From assembly GCF_937616625.2 (NCBI RefSeq), contig NC_065573.1, positions 9,625,001 through 9,689,000 on the forward strand: DNA of 64,000 bases, in the 5' to 3' direction. The notes beneath the pieces are model-generated. The model was not told the origin of the DNA, did not search any database, and saw nothing but the letters and a program-made list of their open reading frames with translations. The position numbers and the translations under genes were made by a program. Within the stretch, counting starts at the first letter, position 1, and each line of letters starts with the position of its first letter. This document shows, in pieces, positions 49,001-63,300 of this stretch. Source of the stretch: Mercurialis annua. Its lineage: Eukaryota; Streptophyta; Magnoliopsida; Malpighiales; Euphorbiaceae.

Positions 49001-51659
49001 ATTGCGCCTAAGTGCGCGTTAAAACTGTCGCTCGATTAGTATGTCGCGTCTCAAGTCTCTTTAACGCGTTGTTACGATTACCTAAGCATGGTTAGGTTAT
49101 ACTACGCAAAGTATGCGTAAAAAGTGACACTAGATTATTATGTCGCGTCTTAAGTCTCTTTAACGCGTCGTTACGATTATCTAAGCATGGTTAGGTTATT
49201 TTACGCAAAGTGTGCGTGAAAAGTGACGTTAGATTAGTATGTCGTATCTCAAGTCTCTTTAACGCGTCGTTCCGATTACCTAAGCGTGGTTAGGTTGTAT
49301 TATGCAATGTGTGCGTGAAAACTGTTCTTAGGTTAGTATGTCGCATCTCAAGTCTCTTTAACGCGTCGTTCCGATGACCTAAGCATGGTTAGGTTATATT
49401 GTGCAAAATGCACATGAAGAGTGACGCTAGATTAGTATGTCGCATCTCATGTCTCTATAACGCGTCGTTCCGATTACCCTAAGCATGTCGTTCTGATTGC
49501 TTAAGCATGGTTGGGCTATATTATGCAAAGTGTGCATAAAACGTGACGCTGAATTAGTATGACGCGTCTCAAGTCATTTTAACGTGTCATTCCGATTAAT
49601 TAAGTATGGTTAAGTTATATTACGCAAAGTGTGCGTAAAAAGTGACGCTAGATTAGTATGGCGCGTCTCAAGTCTCGTTAATGCATCGTTTCGATTACCA
49701 TGCTTATGGCACGTTACAAGTCTCTCTAACAAGTCGTTCCGATTACCAAAGCATGTATATTACGCAAAGTGTGCGTGAAAATTGACAATTAATTAGTATG
49801 TCGCATCTCAAGGCTCTTTAACGCGTCGTTTCGATTACCTAAGTATGGTTAGGTTATTGTACACAAAGTGCGCGTGAAAAGTGAAGCTAGATTAGTATGT
49901 CGTGTCTCAAGTCTCTTTAACGCGTCATTCCGATTACCTAAGAATGGTTAGGTTATTTTACGTAAAGTGTGCGTGAAAAGTGACGCTAGATTAGTATGTC
50001 GCATCTCAAGTCTCTATAACGCGTCGTTTCGATTACCATGCTTATTATGTCGCTTAACAAGTGTCTTTAACGTGTCGTTCTAATTACCTAAGTATGGTTA
50101 GGTTATATTATGCAAAGTGTCCGTGAAAAGTGACAATAGATTAGTATGTCGCGCTTCAGGTCTCTTTAACACGTCGTTCTGATTACCCAGGAATAGATAG
50201 GTTATATTACGCAAAGTGTGCGAGAAAAGTAACGCTATTAGTATGTCACATCTCAAGTCTCTTTAACACGTCGTTCCATTTAGCTAAGCATGGTTAGGTT
50301 ATATTACGCAAGGTGTGCGTGAAAAGTGACGCTCGATTAGTATGTCGTGTCTCAAGCCTCTTTAATGTGTCGTTCCGATTACCTAAGTATAGTTAGGTCA
50401 TATTACGCAAAGAGTGTGTGAAAAGTGACATAGGATTAGTATGTCGCGTCTCAAGTCTATTGAACGCGTCGTTCCGATTACCCAAGAATGGTTATTTTAT
50501 ATTACGCGAAGTGTGCGAGAAAAGTTGCGCTAGCTTAGCATGTCGCGTCACAAGTCTCTTTAACTCGTATAAGCATGGTTAGGTTATATTACAAAAAGTG
50601 TGCGTGAAAAGTAACAATAGATTAGTATGTCGCGTCATAAGTCTCTCGAACGCGTGGTTCTGATTACCTAAGCATGGTTAAGTTACATTACGCTAAGTGT
50701 GCGTGAAAACTGATGCTAGATTAGTATGGTGCGTCTCAAGTCTCTTAAACGCGTCGTTTCAATTACCATGTTTATATCGCATCACAAGTCTCACTAACGC
50801 GTCGTTCCAATTACCTAAGCATGGTTAGGTTATATTACGCAAAGTGTGCATAAAAAGTGACTCTAGATTAGTATGGCGCATCTCAAGTCTTTTTAATGCG
50901 TCGATTCGATTACCATGCTTATGTCGGGTAACAAGTCTCTCTAACGCGTCGTTTCGATTATCTAAGCATGGTTAGGTTATACTACGGAAAGGGTGTTTGA
51001 AAAGTGACGCTAGATTAGTATGTCGCGTCTCAATTCTCTTTAACGCGTTGTTCCGATTACCTAAGCATGGTTAGGTTACATTACGCAAAGCGTGCGTGAA
51101 AAGTGACGCTAGATTAGTATGTCGCGTTCTCAAGTCTGTTTAACCCGTCGTTCCGATTACCTAAGCATGGTTAGGTTATATTGTGCAAAGTGTTCGTGAA
51201 ATGTGACGCTAGATAAGTATGTCGCGTTCTCTTTAACGCGTTCCGATTACCTAAGCATGGTTAGGTTATATTACGCAAAATGTGCTGCAAAAGTGACGTT
51301 AGATTAGAATGTCGCGTCTCAAGTCCCTCTAATGCGTCGTTCCGATTTCATAAGCATGGTTAGGTTATATTACGCAAAGTGTGCGTGAAAAAGGACACTA
51401 TATTAGTATGTGTCGTTCCAATTACCCAAAAATGGTTAGGTTATATTACGCAAAGTTTGCGAGAAAAGTAAGGCTAGATTAGTATGTTGTGTCTCAAGTC
51501 TCTTTAACGCGTCGTTTTCATTACCTAAGCATTGTTAGGTTTTATTATGCAAGGTGTGCCTGAAAAGTGACGCTAAATTAGTATGTCGCGTCTCAAGGCT
51601 CTCTTATGCGTCTGATTACCTAAGCATGGTTAGGTTATATTATGCAAAGTATAGTTCAA

Positions 51660-54587
51660 AAGTGACGCTAGATAAGTATGTCGCGTCTCAAGTCTCTTTA
51701 ACGCGTCATTTCGATTAACATGCTTATGCCGCGTCACAAGTCTCTCTAACGCGTCGTTCAGATTACCCTGATTAGGTTATATTACGCAAGGTGTGCGTGA
51801 AAAGTAACAATAGATTAGTTTGTCGTATCTCAAGTCTCTTTAATGCGTCGTTCCGATTACCTAAGCATGAGTAGGTTATATTACGAAAAGTGTGCGTGAA
51901 AAGTTACAATAGATTAGTAGGTCGCGTCTCAAGTCTATTTAACGCGTCGTTTCGATTACCTATGCCTGGTTGGTTATATTATGAAAAGTATGCGTGAAAA
52001 CTGACGTTAGATGAGTAAGTTGCGTTTAAATTCTCTTTATCGCGTTGTTCCGATTATCTAAGCATGGTAAGGTTATAAAAAAACAAAGCGTGCTTGAAAA
52101 CTGACGCTAGATTAGTATGTCGCGTCTCAAGTCTCTTTAACGCGTCGTTCCGAATACCTAAGCATGGTTAGATTATATTACGCAAAGTGTGCGTGAAAAG
52201 TGATGCTAGATTAGTATGTCGCATCTCAAGTCTCTTTAATGCGTCGTTCCGATTACCTAAGCATGCTTAAGTTATATTACACAAAGTGTCCGTAAAAAGT
52301 GATGCTAGATTAGTATCGCGCGTCTCAAGTCTCCTTAACGCGTCGTTTCAATTACCATACTTATGCCGCGTCAGAAGTCTCTCTAACGCGTTGTTCCGAT
52401 TACCTAAGCATGGTTAGGTTATATTACGCAAGGTGTGCGTAAAAAGTAATAATAGATAAGTTTGTCGCATCTCAAGTCTCATTAACGCGTCGTTCCGATT
52501 ACCTAATCATGGTTAGGTTATATTACAAAAAGTGTGCGTGAAAAGTAACAATAGATTAGTATGTCGCGTCTCAAGTCTATTTAGCGCGTCGTTCCGATTA
52601 CCTATGCATGGTTAAGTTATATTATGAAAAGTATGCGCGAAAACTGACGCTAGATGAGTAAGTTGCGTCTCAATTATTTTTATGAAAAGTAAGCGTGAAA
52701 ACTGACGCTAGATGAGTAAGTTGCGTCTCAATTCTCTTTATCGCGTTGTTCCGATTATCTAAGCATGGTTAGGTTTTAATAAACAAAACGTGATTGAAAA
52801 GTGACGCAAGATTAGTATGTCGCGTCTCAAGTCTCTTTAACGCGTCGTTCCGATTACCCAAGAATGGTTAGGTTATATTATGTAAAGTGTGCGAAAAAAG
52901 TAAGGCTCGGTTAGTATGTTGCGGCTCAAGTCTCTTTAACGCGTCCTTCCGATTATCTAAGCATGGTTAGGTTATATAACGCAAGGTGTGCGTGAAAAGT
53001 GACGCTAGATTAGCATGTCGCGTCTCAAGGCTCTTTAATGCGCCGTTCCGATGACCTAGGCATGGTTAGGTTTATATTATGCAAAGCATAGGTTAAAAGT
53101 GACGCTAGATTAGTATGTCGCGTCTCAAGTCTCGTTATCGCGTCCTTTCGATTATCATGCTTATGTCGAGTCACAAATCTCTTTAACGCGTCGTTCCGAT
53201 TACCTAAGCATGGTTAGGTTATATTACGCAAGCTGTCCGTGAAAAGAAACAATAGATTAGTATGACGTGTCTCAAGTTTCATTAATGCGTCGTTCCGATT
53301 ACCTAAGCATTTTACGAAAAGTGTGCGTGAAAAGTGACAATCGATTAATATGTCGCATCTCAAGTCTATTTAACGCGTATTTCTGATTACATATGCATGG
53401 GTGGGTTATATTATGAAAAGTGTGTGTGAAAACTGACGCTAGATTTGTATGTTGCGTCTCAATTCTCTTTATCGCATTGTTCCAATTATCTAAGCATGAT
53501 TAGGTTATAATAAACAAAGCGTGCTTGAAAAGTGACGCTAGATTAGTACGTCGCGTCTCAAGTCTCTTCAACGCGTCGTTCCGATTACCTAAGCATAGTT
53601 AGGTCATATTACGCAAAGAGTGTGTGAAAAGGGACGCAGGAAAAGTATGTCGCGTCTCAAGTCTCTAAAAAGCGTCATTCCGATTACCCAATAATGGATA
53701 GGTTATATTAGGCAAAGTGTGCGAGAAAAGTTGCGCGCATGCTAATCTCTTTAACGCGTCGTTCCGATTACCTAAGCATGGTTAGGTTATATTACAAAAT
53801 GTGTGCGTGAAAAGTAACAATTGATTAGTATGTCGCATCTCAAGTCTCTTTAATGCGTCGTTACGATTACCTAAGCATGGTTCGGTTACATTACGCTAAG
53901 TGTGCGTGAAAAGTGATGCTAGATTAGTATGGCGCAACTCACGTCTCTTAAACGCGTCGTTTCAATTACCATGCTTATGTCGCATCACAAGTCTCTTTAA
54001 CGCGTAGTTCCAATTACCTAAGCATGGTTTGGTTATATTGTGCGTGAAAAGTGTTGCTAGATTAGTATGTTGCATCTCAAGGCTCTTTAAAGCGTCGTTC
54101 CGATTACCTAAGCATGGTTAGGTTATAATACGCAAAGTTTGCGTGAAAACTGATGCTAGATTAGTATGTCGCTTCTCCAGTATCTTTTAGCGCGTCGTTT
54201 CGATTACCATGCTTATGTCACGTCACAAGTCTCTCTAACGCGTCGTTCCGATTACCTAAGCATAGTTAGGTTATAGTACGCAAAGTGTGCATAAAAAGGA
54301 TCAATGGATTTGTATGTCGTGTCTCAAGTCTCTTTAACGCGTCGTTCCGATTACCTAAGCATGGTTAGGTTATATTAGGCATAGTGTGCTTGAAAAGTGA
54401 CGCTAGATTAATACAAGTCTCTTTAACGCATAGTATGTCGCGTCTCAAGTCTCTTTAACGCTTCGTTCCGATTACCATACTTATCTAACGTCACAAGTCT
54501 ATTTAAAGCGTCGTTTCAATTACCTAAGCATTGTTAGGTTATATTACGCAAAGTGTGCGTGAAACGTGACGTTAGATTAGTATGTCG
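51660..54587 (+). repeat. Segmental block Y, copy 1 (partner 60,630-63,612)
   Basis: At an offset of 8,961-9,025 bp the two regions share tcgattaacatgcttatgcc, the short 58-bp tandem of tatgaaaagta and agatgagtaagttgcg, the truncated taagcattttacg monomer, gttgcgcgcatgctaatctc and ggatcaatggatttgtatg. In this copy a deletion near 54,429 joins ttaacgcat to agtatgtcgcg. That deletion is absent from copy 2 and from 38,920, and it explains most of the offset change. Confidence 0.88.
52623..52740 (+). repeat. 58-bp truncated-monomer tandem pair
   Basis: tatgaaaagta starts at 52,623 and 52,681. Each unit continues ctgacgctagatgagtaag and ttgcgtctcaatt, then the rest of the monomer is missing in the first unit. 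The same 58-bp pair is present at 61,583 and 61,641, so it predates the block Y duplication. Confidence 0.88.
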
Positions 54588-54598
54588 GACACTTTTCA
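54578..54598. other. Orientation switch, plus to minus, copy 2
   Basis: The same joint as at 39,149: tagtatgtcg followed by gacacttttcataatataac, break after 54,587. Flanks on both sides match the first copy at an offset of 15,438 bp. Confidence 0.95.
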
Positions 54599-57500
54599 TA
54601 ATATAACCTAACCATGCATAGGTAATCGGAACGACGGGTTAAATAGACTTGAGACTCGACATACTAATCTATTGTCAGTTTTCACGCACACTTTTCATAA
54701 TATAACCTAACCATGCTTAGGTAATCAGAACGGCGCGTTAATGAGACTTGAGATACGACATACTAATCTACTGTTACTTTTCACGCACACCTTGCGTAAT
54801 ATTACCTAACCATGCTTAGGTAATCGGAACGACGCGTTGCAGAGACTCGTGACGCGACACAAGCATGGTAATCGAAACGACACGTTAAAGAAACTACTTT
54901 TGACCTATACTTTGCATAATATAACCTAACCATGCTTAGGTAATCAGAACGACGCAAAGAGCCATGAGACGCGACATACTAATCTAGCGTCACTTTTCAG
55001 GCACACCTTGCGTAATATAACCTAACCTTGCTTAGTTAATCGGAACAACGCGTTAAAGAGACTTGAGACACAACATACTAATCTAGCCTTACTTTTCTCG
55101 CAAACTTTGCATAATATAACCTAAACATTCTTGGGTAATCAGAACGACGCGTTAAAGAGACTTGAGACATCATGACATACTAATCTAGCGTCACTTTTCA
55201 CGCACTCTTTGCGTAATATAACCTAACCATGCTTAGTCAATCGGAACGACGCTTTAAAGATAACGCGACATACTTATCTAGCGTAACTTTTCACGAGCAC
55301 TTTGCGTAATATAACCTAACCATTCTTAGGTAATCGGAACGACGCGTTAAACAGACTTGAGAACGCGACATACTAATCTAGAGTCACTTTTTACACACGC
55401 TTTGCGTAATATAACCTAACCATGCTTAGGTAATCGGAACAACGCGTTAAAGAGAATTGAGACGCGACATACTAATCTAGCGTCACTTTTCATGCACCCT
55501 TTGCGTAATATAACCTAACCATGCTTAGGCAATCGGAATGACGCGTTAGAGAGACTAGTTACGCGACATAAGCATGGTAATCGAATCGATGCATTAAAGA
55601 GACTTGAGATGTGCCATACTAATCTAGCGTCACTTTTTATGCACACTTTGCGTAATATAACCTAACCATGCTTAGGTAATATGAACGACTCGTTAGAGAG
55701 ACTTGTGATGCGACATAAGCATGGTAATTGAAACGACGCATATATGAGACTTGAGACGCGCCATACTAATCTAGCATCCCTTTTCACGCACACTTAGCGT
55801 AATGTAACCTAACCATGCTTAGGTAATCGGAACGACGCATTGAAGAGACTTGAGACGCGACATACTAATTCTATTGCTACTTTTCATGCACACGTTTTGT
55901 ACTATAACCTAACCATGCTTAGGTAATCATAACGACGCGTTAAAGAGACTTTAGACGCGACGTGCTAAGCTAGCTCAACTTTTCGCGCACACTTTATATA
56001 ATATAAACCTAACCATTCTTGGGTCATCGGAACGACGCGTTCAAGAGACTTGAGACGCGACATACTAATCCTGCGTCTTTTTTCACGCACTCTTTGTGTA
56101 ATATAACCTAACTATGCTTAGGTAATCGAAACGACGCATTAAAGAGCCTTGAGACGCGACATACTAATCGAGCATCACTTTTCACGCACACCTTGCGTAA
56201 TATAACCTAACCATACTTAGCTAATCGGAATGACGCGTTAAAGAGACTTGAGATGTGACATACAAATAGCGTTACTTTTCTCGCACACTTTGCGTAATAT
56301 AACGTAAATATTCTTGGGTAATCAGAACAACGCGTTCAAGAGACTTGAGACGCGATATACTAATCTAGCGTCACTTTTCACGCACTCTTTGCGTAATATA
56401 ATCTAACCATGCTTAGGTAATCAGAACGACGCGTTAAAGAGAACGCGACATACTTATCTAGTGTCACGTTTCATGCACCCTTTGCGTAAGATAACCTAAC
56501 CATGCTTAGGTAATCGAAACAACGCGTTAAAGAGACTTGAGACGCGAAGTACTTATCTAACGTCACTTTTAAAGCACGCTTTGTTTATTATAACCTAATC
56601 ATGCTCTGATAATCGGAACAATGCGATAAAGAGAATTGTGACGGAACATACTAATCTAGAGTCAGTTTTCACGCACACGTTTTATGATATAACCTAACCA
56701 TGGGCATAGGTAATCGGAACGACGCGTTAAATAGACTTGAGACGCGAGATACTAATCGATTATCACTTTTCGCGCACACTTTTCGTAATATAACCTAACC
56801 ATGCTTAGGTAATCGGAACGCGTTAAAGAGACTTGAGACACGACTTACTAATCTATTGTTTCTTTTCACGAACACCTTGTGTAATATAACCTAACCATGC
56901 TTAGGTAATCGGAACGACGCGTTAGAGAGACTTGTGATGCGACATAAACATGATAATCGAAACGAAGCGTTAAAGAGACTTGAGACGCGACATACTAATC
57001 TAGCGTCACTTTTGACCTATACTTTGCATAATATAACCTAACCATGCTTAGGTAATCGGAACGACGCATTAAAAAGCCTTGAGACGCGACATACTAATCT
57101 AGCGTCACTTTTCACGCACACCTTGCGTCACATAAATAATACGTATGTAATTGAGTTAAAGCTTAGGTAATCGGAACGACGTGTTAAAGAGACTTGAGAC
57201 GCAACATACTAATCTAGCCTTACTGTTCTCACACATTTTGCGTAATATAACCTAACCATTCTTGGGTAATCGGAACGACGCGTTAAAGAGACTTGAGACG
57301 CGACATACTAATCCCGCGTCACTTTTTACGCACTCTTTGCGTAATATAACCTAACCATACTTAGGTAATCGGAACGGCGCATTAAAGAGCCTTAAAAGGC
57401 GACATACTAATCTAGCGTCAGTTTTCACGCACACCTTGCGTAATATAACCTAACCATGCTTAGCTAATCGGAACGACGCATCAAAAGGACTTGAGACGAA

Positions 57501-60322
57501 ACATACTAATCTAGCGTTACTTTTATCGCGCACTTTGCGTAATATAACCTAACCATTCTTGGGTAATCGGAATGACGCGTTAAAGAGACTTGAGACGCGA
57601 CATACTTTTCTAGTGTCACTTTTCACGCACTCTTTCCGTAATATAACCTAACCATGCTTAGGTAATCGGAACGATGCGTTAAAGAGAACGCGACATTCTT
57701 ATCTAGCGTTAATTTTCACGCACACTTAGCGTAATATAACCTAACCATTTTTAGGTAATCGGAACGACGCGTTAAAGAAACTTGAGACGCGACATACTAA
57801 TCTAACGTCACTTTTCAATCAGACTTTGTTTATTATAACCTAATCATGCTTAGATAATCGGAAAAATACGATAAAGAGAATTGAGACGCAACATACTAAT
57901 TTAGCGTCTGTTTTCACGCACACTTTTCATAATATAACCTACCCATGCATAGGTAATTGGAACTAGGCGTTAAATAGACTTGAGACACGACATACTAATC
58001 GATTGTCACTTTTCACGCACTCTTTTCGTAACATTCTTAGGTTATCGGAACGACGCGTTAAAGAGACTTGAGACACGACATACTAATCTATTGTTTATTT
58101 TTACGCACACCTTGCGTAATATAACCTAACCATGCTTAGGTAATCGGAACGACGCGTTAGAGAGACTTGTGACACGACATAAACATGATAATCGACACGA
58201 CTTGTAAAAGATACTTGAGACGTGACATACTAATCTAGAGTCACTTTTGACCTATACTTTGCATAATATAACCTAACCATGCTTAGGTAATCGGAACGAC
58301 ACATTAAAAAGCCTTGAGACGCGACATGCTAATCTAGCGTCACTTTTCACGCACACCTTGCGTTATATAACCTAACCATGCTTAGGTAATCGGAACGACT
58401 CGTTAAAAAGACTTGAGACGCAACATACTAATCTAGCCTTACTTTTCTCGCACACTTTGCGTAATATAATAATCAGAATGACGCGTTAAAGAGACTTGAG
58501 ACGCGACATACTAATCCTCCGTCACTTTTTACGCATTCTTTGCGTAATATAATACTTAGGTAATCGAAACGACGCATTAAAGAGCCTTGAGACGCGACAT
58601 ACTAATTTAGCGTTACTTTTCACGCACACCTTGCGTAATAAAACCTAACCATGCTTAGCTAATCGGAACGACGCATTAAAAGGACTTGAGACTCAACATA
58701 CTAATCTAGCGTTACTTTTCTCGAGCACTTTGCGTAATATAACCTAACCATTCTTGGGTAATCGGAATGACGCGTTAAAGAGGCTTGAGACGCGACATAC
58801 TTTTCTAGTGTCACTTTTCACGCACTCTTTCCGTAATATAACCTAACCATGCTTAGGTAATCGGAACGACACGCTAAAGAGAACGCGACATTCTTATCTA
58901 GCGTCAATTTTCACGCACACTTTGCGTAATATAACCTAACCATGCTTAGGTAATCGGAACGACGCGTTAAAGAGACTTGAGACGCGACATAATAAAATAT
59001 CGTTACTTTTCAAGCAGACTTTGTTTATTATAACCTAATCATGCTTAGATAATCGGAAAAATACGATAAAGAGAATTGAGACGCCACATACTAATTTAGC
59101 GTCAGTTTTCACGCACACTTTTCATAATATAACCTACCCATGCATAGGTAATCGGAACTACGCCTTAAATAGACTTGAGACACGACATATTAATTGATTG
59201 TCACTTTTCACGCACACTTTTCGTAACATTCTTAGGTAATCGGAACGACACGTTAAAGAGACTTGAGACACGACATATTAATCTACTGTTTCTTTTTACG
59301 CACAACACCTTGCGTAATATAACCTAACCATGCTTAGGTAATCGGAACGACGCACTAAAAAAGCCTTGAGACGGGACATGCTAATCTAGCGTCACGTTTC
59401 ACGCACACCTTGCGTTATATAACCTAACCATGCTTAGGTAATCGGAACGAGGCGTTAAAGAGACTTGAGACGCAACATACTAATCTAGCCTTACTTTTGT
59501 CGCACACTTTCCGTAATATAACCTAACCATTCTTGGGTAATCAGAACGACGCGTTAAAGAGACTTGAGACGCGACATACTAATCCTGCGTCACTTTTCAC
59601 GCACTCTTTGCGTAATATAACCTAACCATACATAGGTAATCGAAACGACGCATTAAAGAGCCTTGAGACGCGACATATTAATCTAGCGTCACTTTTCACG
59701 CACACCTTGCGTAATAAAACCTAACCATGCTTAGCTAATCGGAACGACGCATTAAAGAGACTTGAGACTCAACATACTAATCTAGCGTTACTTTTCTCGC
59801 ACACCTTGCGTAATATAACCTAACCATTCTTGGGTAATCGGAACGACGCGATAAAGAGAATTGAGACACGACATACTAATCTAGCGTCACTTTTCACGCA
59901 TCCTTTGCGTAATGTAACCTAACCATGCTTAGGTATTCGAATCGACGCGTTAAAGATACTTGAGACATACTAATCTAACATCACTTTTGATCTAAATTTT
60001 GCATAATACAACCTAACCATGCTTAGGTAATCGGAACGACGCATTAAAGAGCCATGAGAGACGACATACTAATCTAGCGTCACTTTTCACGCACACCTTG
60101 CGTAATATAGCCTAACTATGCTTAGGTAATTGGAACGACGCGTTAAATAGACATGAGATGCGACATACTAATCTATTGTCATTTTTTACGCACACGTTGC
60201 GTAATATAACCTAACCATGCTTAGGTAATCGAAACGACGCGTTAGAGAGACTTGTAAAGCGACATACTAATCTAGGGTCACTTTTCAAGCATACATTGCA
60301 AAAAATAACCTAACCATGCTTA
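54588..60322 (-). repeat. Satellite array, minus orientation, inverted block 2
   Basis: Close copy of inverted block 1, colinear from the junction through the 28-bp patch (57,134; 41,691) and onward. Around 58,000-59,600 the two blocks differ in which monomers are duplicated, so this copy is about 1.2 kb shorter overall. Similarity continues to the aaaaataacctaacc monomer (60,301; 45,770), just before the next switch. No gene is present. Confidence 0.97.
57134..57161 (-). repeat. 28-bp foreign patch, inverted copy 2
   Basis: Third copy of the patch at 32,511-32,538, in the same minus orientation and context as 41,691-41,718. Confidence 0.85.
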
Positions 60323-60340
60323 GATTACCTAAGTATGTTG
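60312..60340. other. Orientation switch, minus to plus, joint 2
   Basis: Minus text aacctaaccatgcttagat passes into plus text gattacctaagtatg at 60,323-60,325 (shared gat). It is then followed abruptly by ttgcgtgaaaattgac, skipping part of a monomer. The break lies in the near-palindromic cctaagcatggttagg part. It is a different joint from the one at 46,045. Confidence 0.9.
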
Positions 60341-63300
60341 CGTGAAAATTGACAATAAATTAGTATGTCGCGTCTCAAGGCTCTTTAACGCGTCGTTTCG
60401 ATTACCTAAGTATGGTTAGGTTATTGTACACAAAGTGTGCGTGAAAAGTGAAGCTAGATTAGTATGTCGTGTCTCAAGTCTCTTTAACGCGTCATTCCGA
60501 TTACCTAAGAATGGTTAGGTTATTTTACGCAAAGTGTGCGTGAAAAGTGACGCTAGATTAGTATGTCGTGTCTCAAGTCTCCTTAACGTGTGGTTCCAAT
60601 TACCTAAGCATGGTTATGTTATATTACGCTAGATTAGTATGTCGCATCTCAAGTCTCTTTAACGCGTCGTTTCGATTAACATGCTTATGCCGCGTCACAA
60701 GTCTCTCTAACGCGTCGTTCAGATTACCCTAATTAGGTTATATTACGCAAGGTGTGCGTGAAAAGTAACAATAGATTAGTTTGTCGTATCTCAAGTCTCT
60801 TTAATGCGTCGTTCCGATTACCTAAGCATGAGTAGATTATATTACGAAAAGTGTGCGTGAAAAGTTACAATAGATTAGTATGTCGCGTCTCAAGTCTATT
60901 TAACGCGTCGTTTCGATTACCTATGCCTGGTTGGTTATATTATGAAAAGTATGTTTGAAAACTGACGTTAGATGAGTAAGTTGCGTTTAAATTCTCTGTA
61001 TCTCGTTGTTCCGATTATCTAAGCATGATAAGGTTATAATAAACAAAGCGTGCTTGAAAACTGACGCTAGATTAGTATGTCGCGTCTCAAGTCTCTTTAA
61101 CGCGTCGTTCCGAATACCTAAGCATGGTTAGATTATATTACGCAAAGTGTGCGTGAAAAGTGATGCTAGATTAGTATGTCGCATCTCAAGTCTCTTTAAT
61201 GCGTCGTTCCGATTACCTAAGCATGCTTAAGTTATATTACACAAAGTGTCCGTAAAAAGTGATGCTAGATTAGTATCGCGCGTCTCAAGTCTCCTTAACG
61301 CGTCGTTTGAATTACCATACTTATGTCGCGTCAGAAGTCTCTCTAACGCGTTGTTCCGATTACCTAAGCATGGTTAGGTTATATTACGCAAGGTGTGCGT
61401 AAAAAGTAATAATAGATAAGTTTGTCGAATCTCAAGTCTCTTTAACGCGTCCTTCCGATTACCTAATCATGGTTAGGTAATATTATAAAAAGTGTGCGTG
61501 AAAAGTAACAATAGATTAGTATGTCGCGTCTCAAGTCTATTTAGCGCGTCGTTCCGATTACCTATGCATGGTTAAGTTATATTATGAAAAGTATGCGTGA
61601 AAACTGACGCTAGATGAGTAAGTTGCGTTTCAATTCTCTTTATGAAAAGTAAGCGTGAAAACTGACGCTAGATGAGTAAGTTGCGTCTCAATTCTCTTTT
61701 TCGCGTTGTTCCGATTATCTAAGCATGGTTAGGTTTTAATAAACAAAACGTGATTGAAAAGTGACGCAAGATTAGTATGTCGCGTCTCAAGTCTCTTTAA
61801 CGCGTCGTTCCGATTACCCAAGAATGGTTAGGTTATATTATGTAAAGTGTGCGAAAAAAGTAAGGCTCGATTAGTATGTTGCGGCTCAAGTCTCTTTAAC
61901 GCGTCGTTCCGATTATCTAAGCATGGTTAGGTTATATAACGCAAGGTGTGCGTGAAAAGTGACGCTAGATTAGCATGTCGCGTCTCAAGGCTCTTTAATG
62001 CGCCGTTCCGATGACCTATGCATGGTTAGGTTATATTATGCAAAGCATAGGTCAAAAGTGACGCTAGATTAGTATGTCGCATCTCAAGTCTCTTTATCGC
62101 GTCCTTTCGATTATAATGCTTATGTCGAGTCACAAATCTCTTTAACGCGTCGTTCCGATTACCTAAGCATGGTTAGGTTATATTACGCAAGCTGTCCGTG
62201 AAAAGAAACAATAGATTAGTATGACGTGTCTCAAGTCTCATTAATGCGTCGTTCCGATTACCTAAGCATTTTACGAAAAGTGTGCGTGAAAAGTGACAAT
62301 CGATTAATATGTCGCATCTCAAGTCTATTTAACGCGTATTTCTAATTACATATGCATGGGTAGGTTATATTATGAAAAGTGTGCGTGAAAACTGACGCTA
62401 GATTTGTATGTTGCGTCTCAATTCTCTTTATCGCATTGTTCCAATTATCTAAGCATGATTAGGTTATAATAAACAAAGCGTGCTTGAAAAGTGACGCTAG
62501 ATTAGTACGTCGCGTCTCAAGTCTCTTCAACGCGTCGTTCCGATTACCTAAGCATAGTTAGGTCATATTACGCAAAGAGTGTGTGAAAAGGGACGCAAGA
62601 AAAGTATGTCGCGTCTCAAGTCTCTTAAAAGCGTCATTCCGATTACCCAAGAATGGATAGGTTATATTAGGCAAAGTGTGCGAGAAAAGTTGCGCGCATG
62701 CTAATCTCTTTAACGCGTCGTTCCGATTACCTAAGCATGGTTAGGTTATATTACAAAATGTGTGCGTGAAAAGTAACAATAGATTAGTATGTCGCGTCTC
62801 AAATCTCTTTAATGCGTCGTTCCGATTACCTAAGCATGGTTAGGTTACATTACGCTAAGTGTGCGTGAAAAGTGATGCTAGATTAGTATGGCGCAACTCA
62901 CGTCTCTTAAACGCGTCGTTTCAATTACCATGCTTATGTCGCATCACAAGTCTCTCTAACGGGTAGTTCCAATTACCTAAGCATGGTTTGGTTATATTGT
63001 GCGTGAAAAGTGTTGCTAGATTAGTATGTTGCATCTCAAGGCTCTTTAAAGCGTCGTTCCGATTACCTAAGCATGGTTAGGTTATAATACGCAAAGTTTG
63101 CGTGAAAACTGATGCTAGATTAGTATGTCGCTTCTCCAGTCTCTTTAACACGTCGTTTCGATTACCATACTTATGTCACGTCACAAGTCTCTCTAACGCG
63201 TCGTTCCGATTACCTAAGCATAGTTAGGTTATAGTACGCAAATTGTGCATAAAAAGGATCAATGGATTTGTATGTCGCGTCTCAAGTCTCTTTAACGCGT

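Larger units (their letters stand above)
46049..54587 (+). repeat. Satellite array, plus orientation, segment 5
   Basis: Plus-strand satellite of two kinds. The first part (to about 50,000) resembles the 22-25 kb region. For example, 46,580-47,450 repeats 23,290-24,430, with a shared internal deletion that joins tttcaagt to gtttcgattacc and a gcatggttggtta variant. From about 50,160 it matches block G (33-35 kb). The final part, 51,660-54,587, is repeated at 60,630-63,612. No gene is present. Confidence 0.96.
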
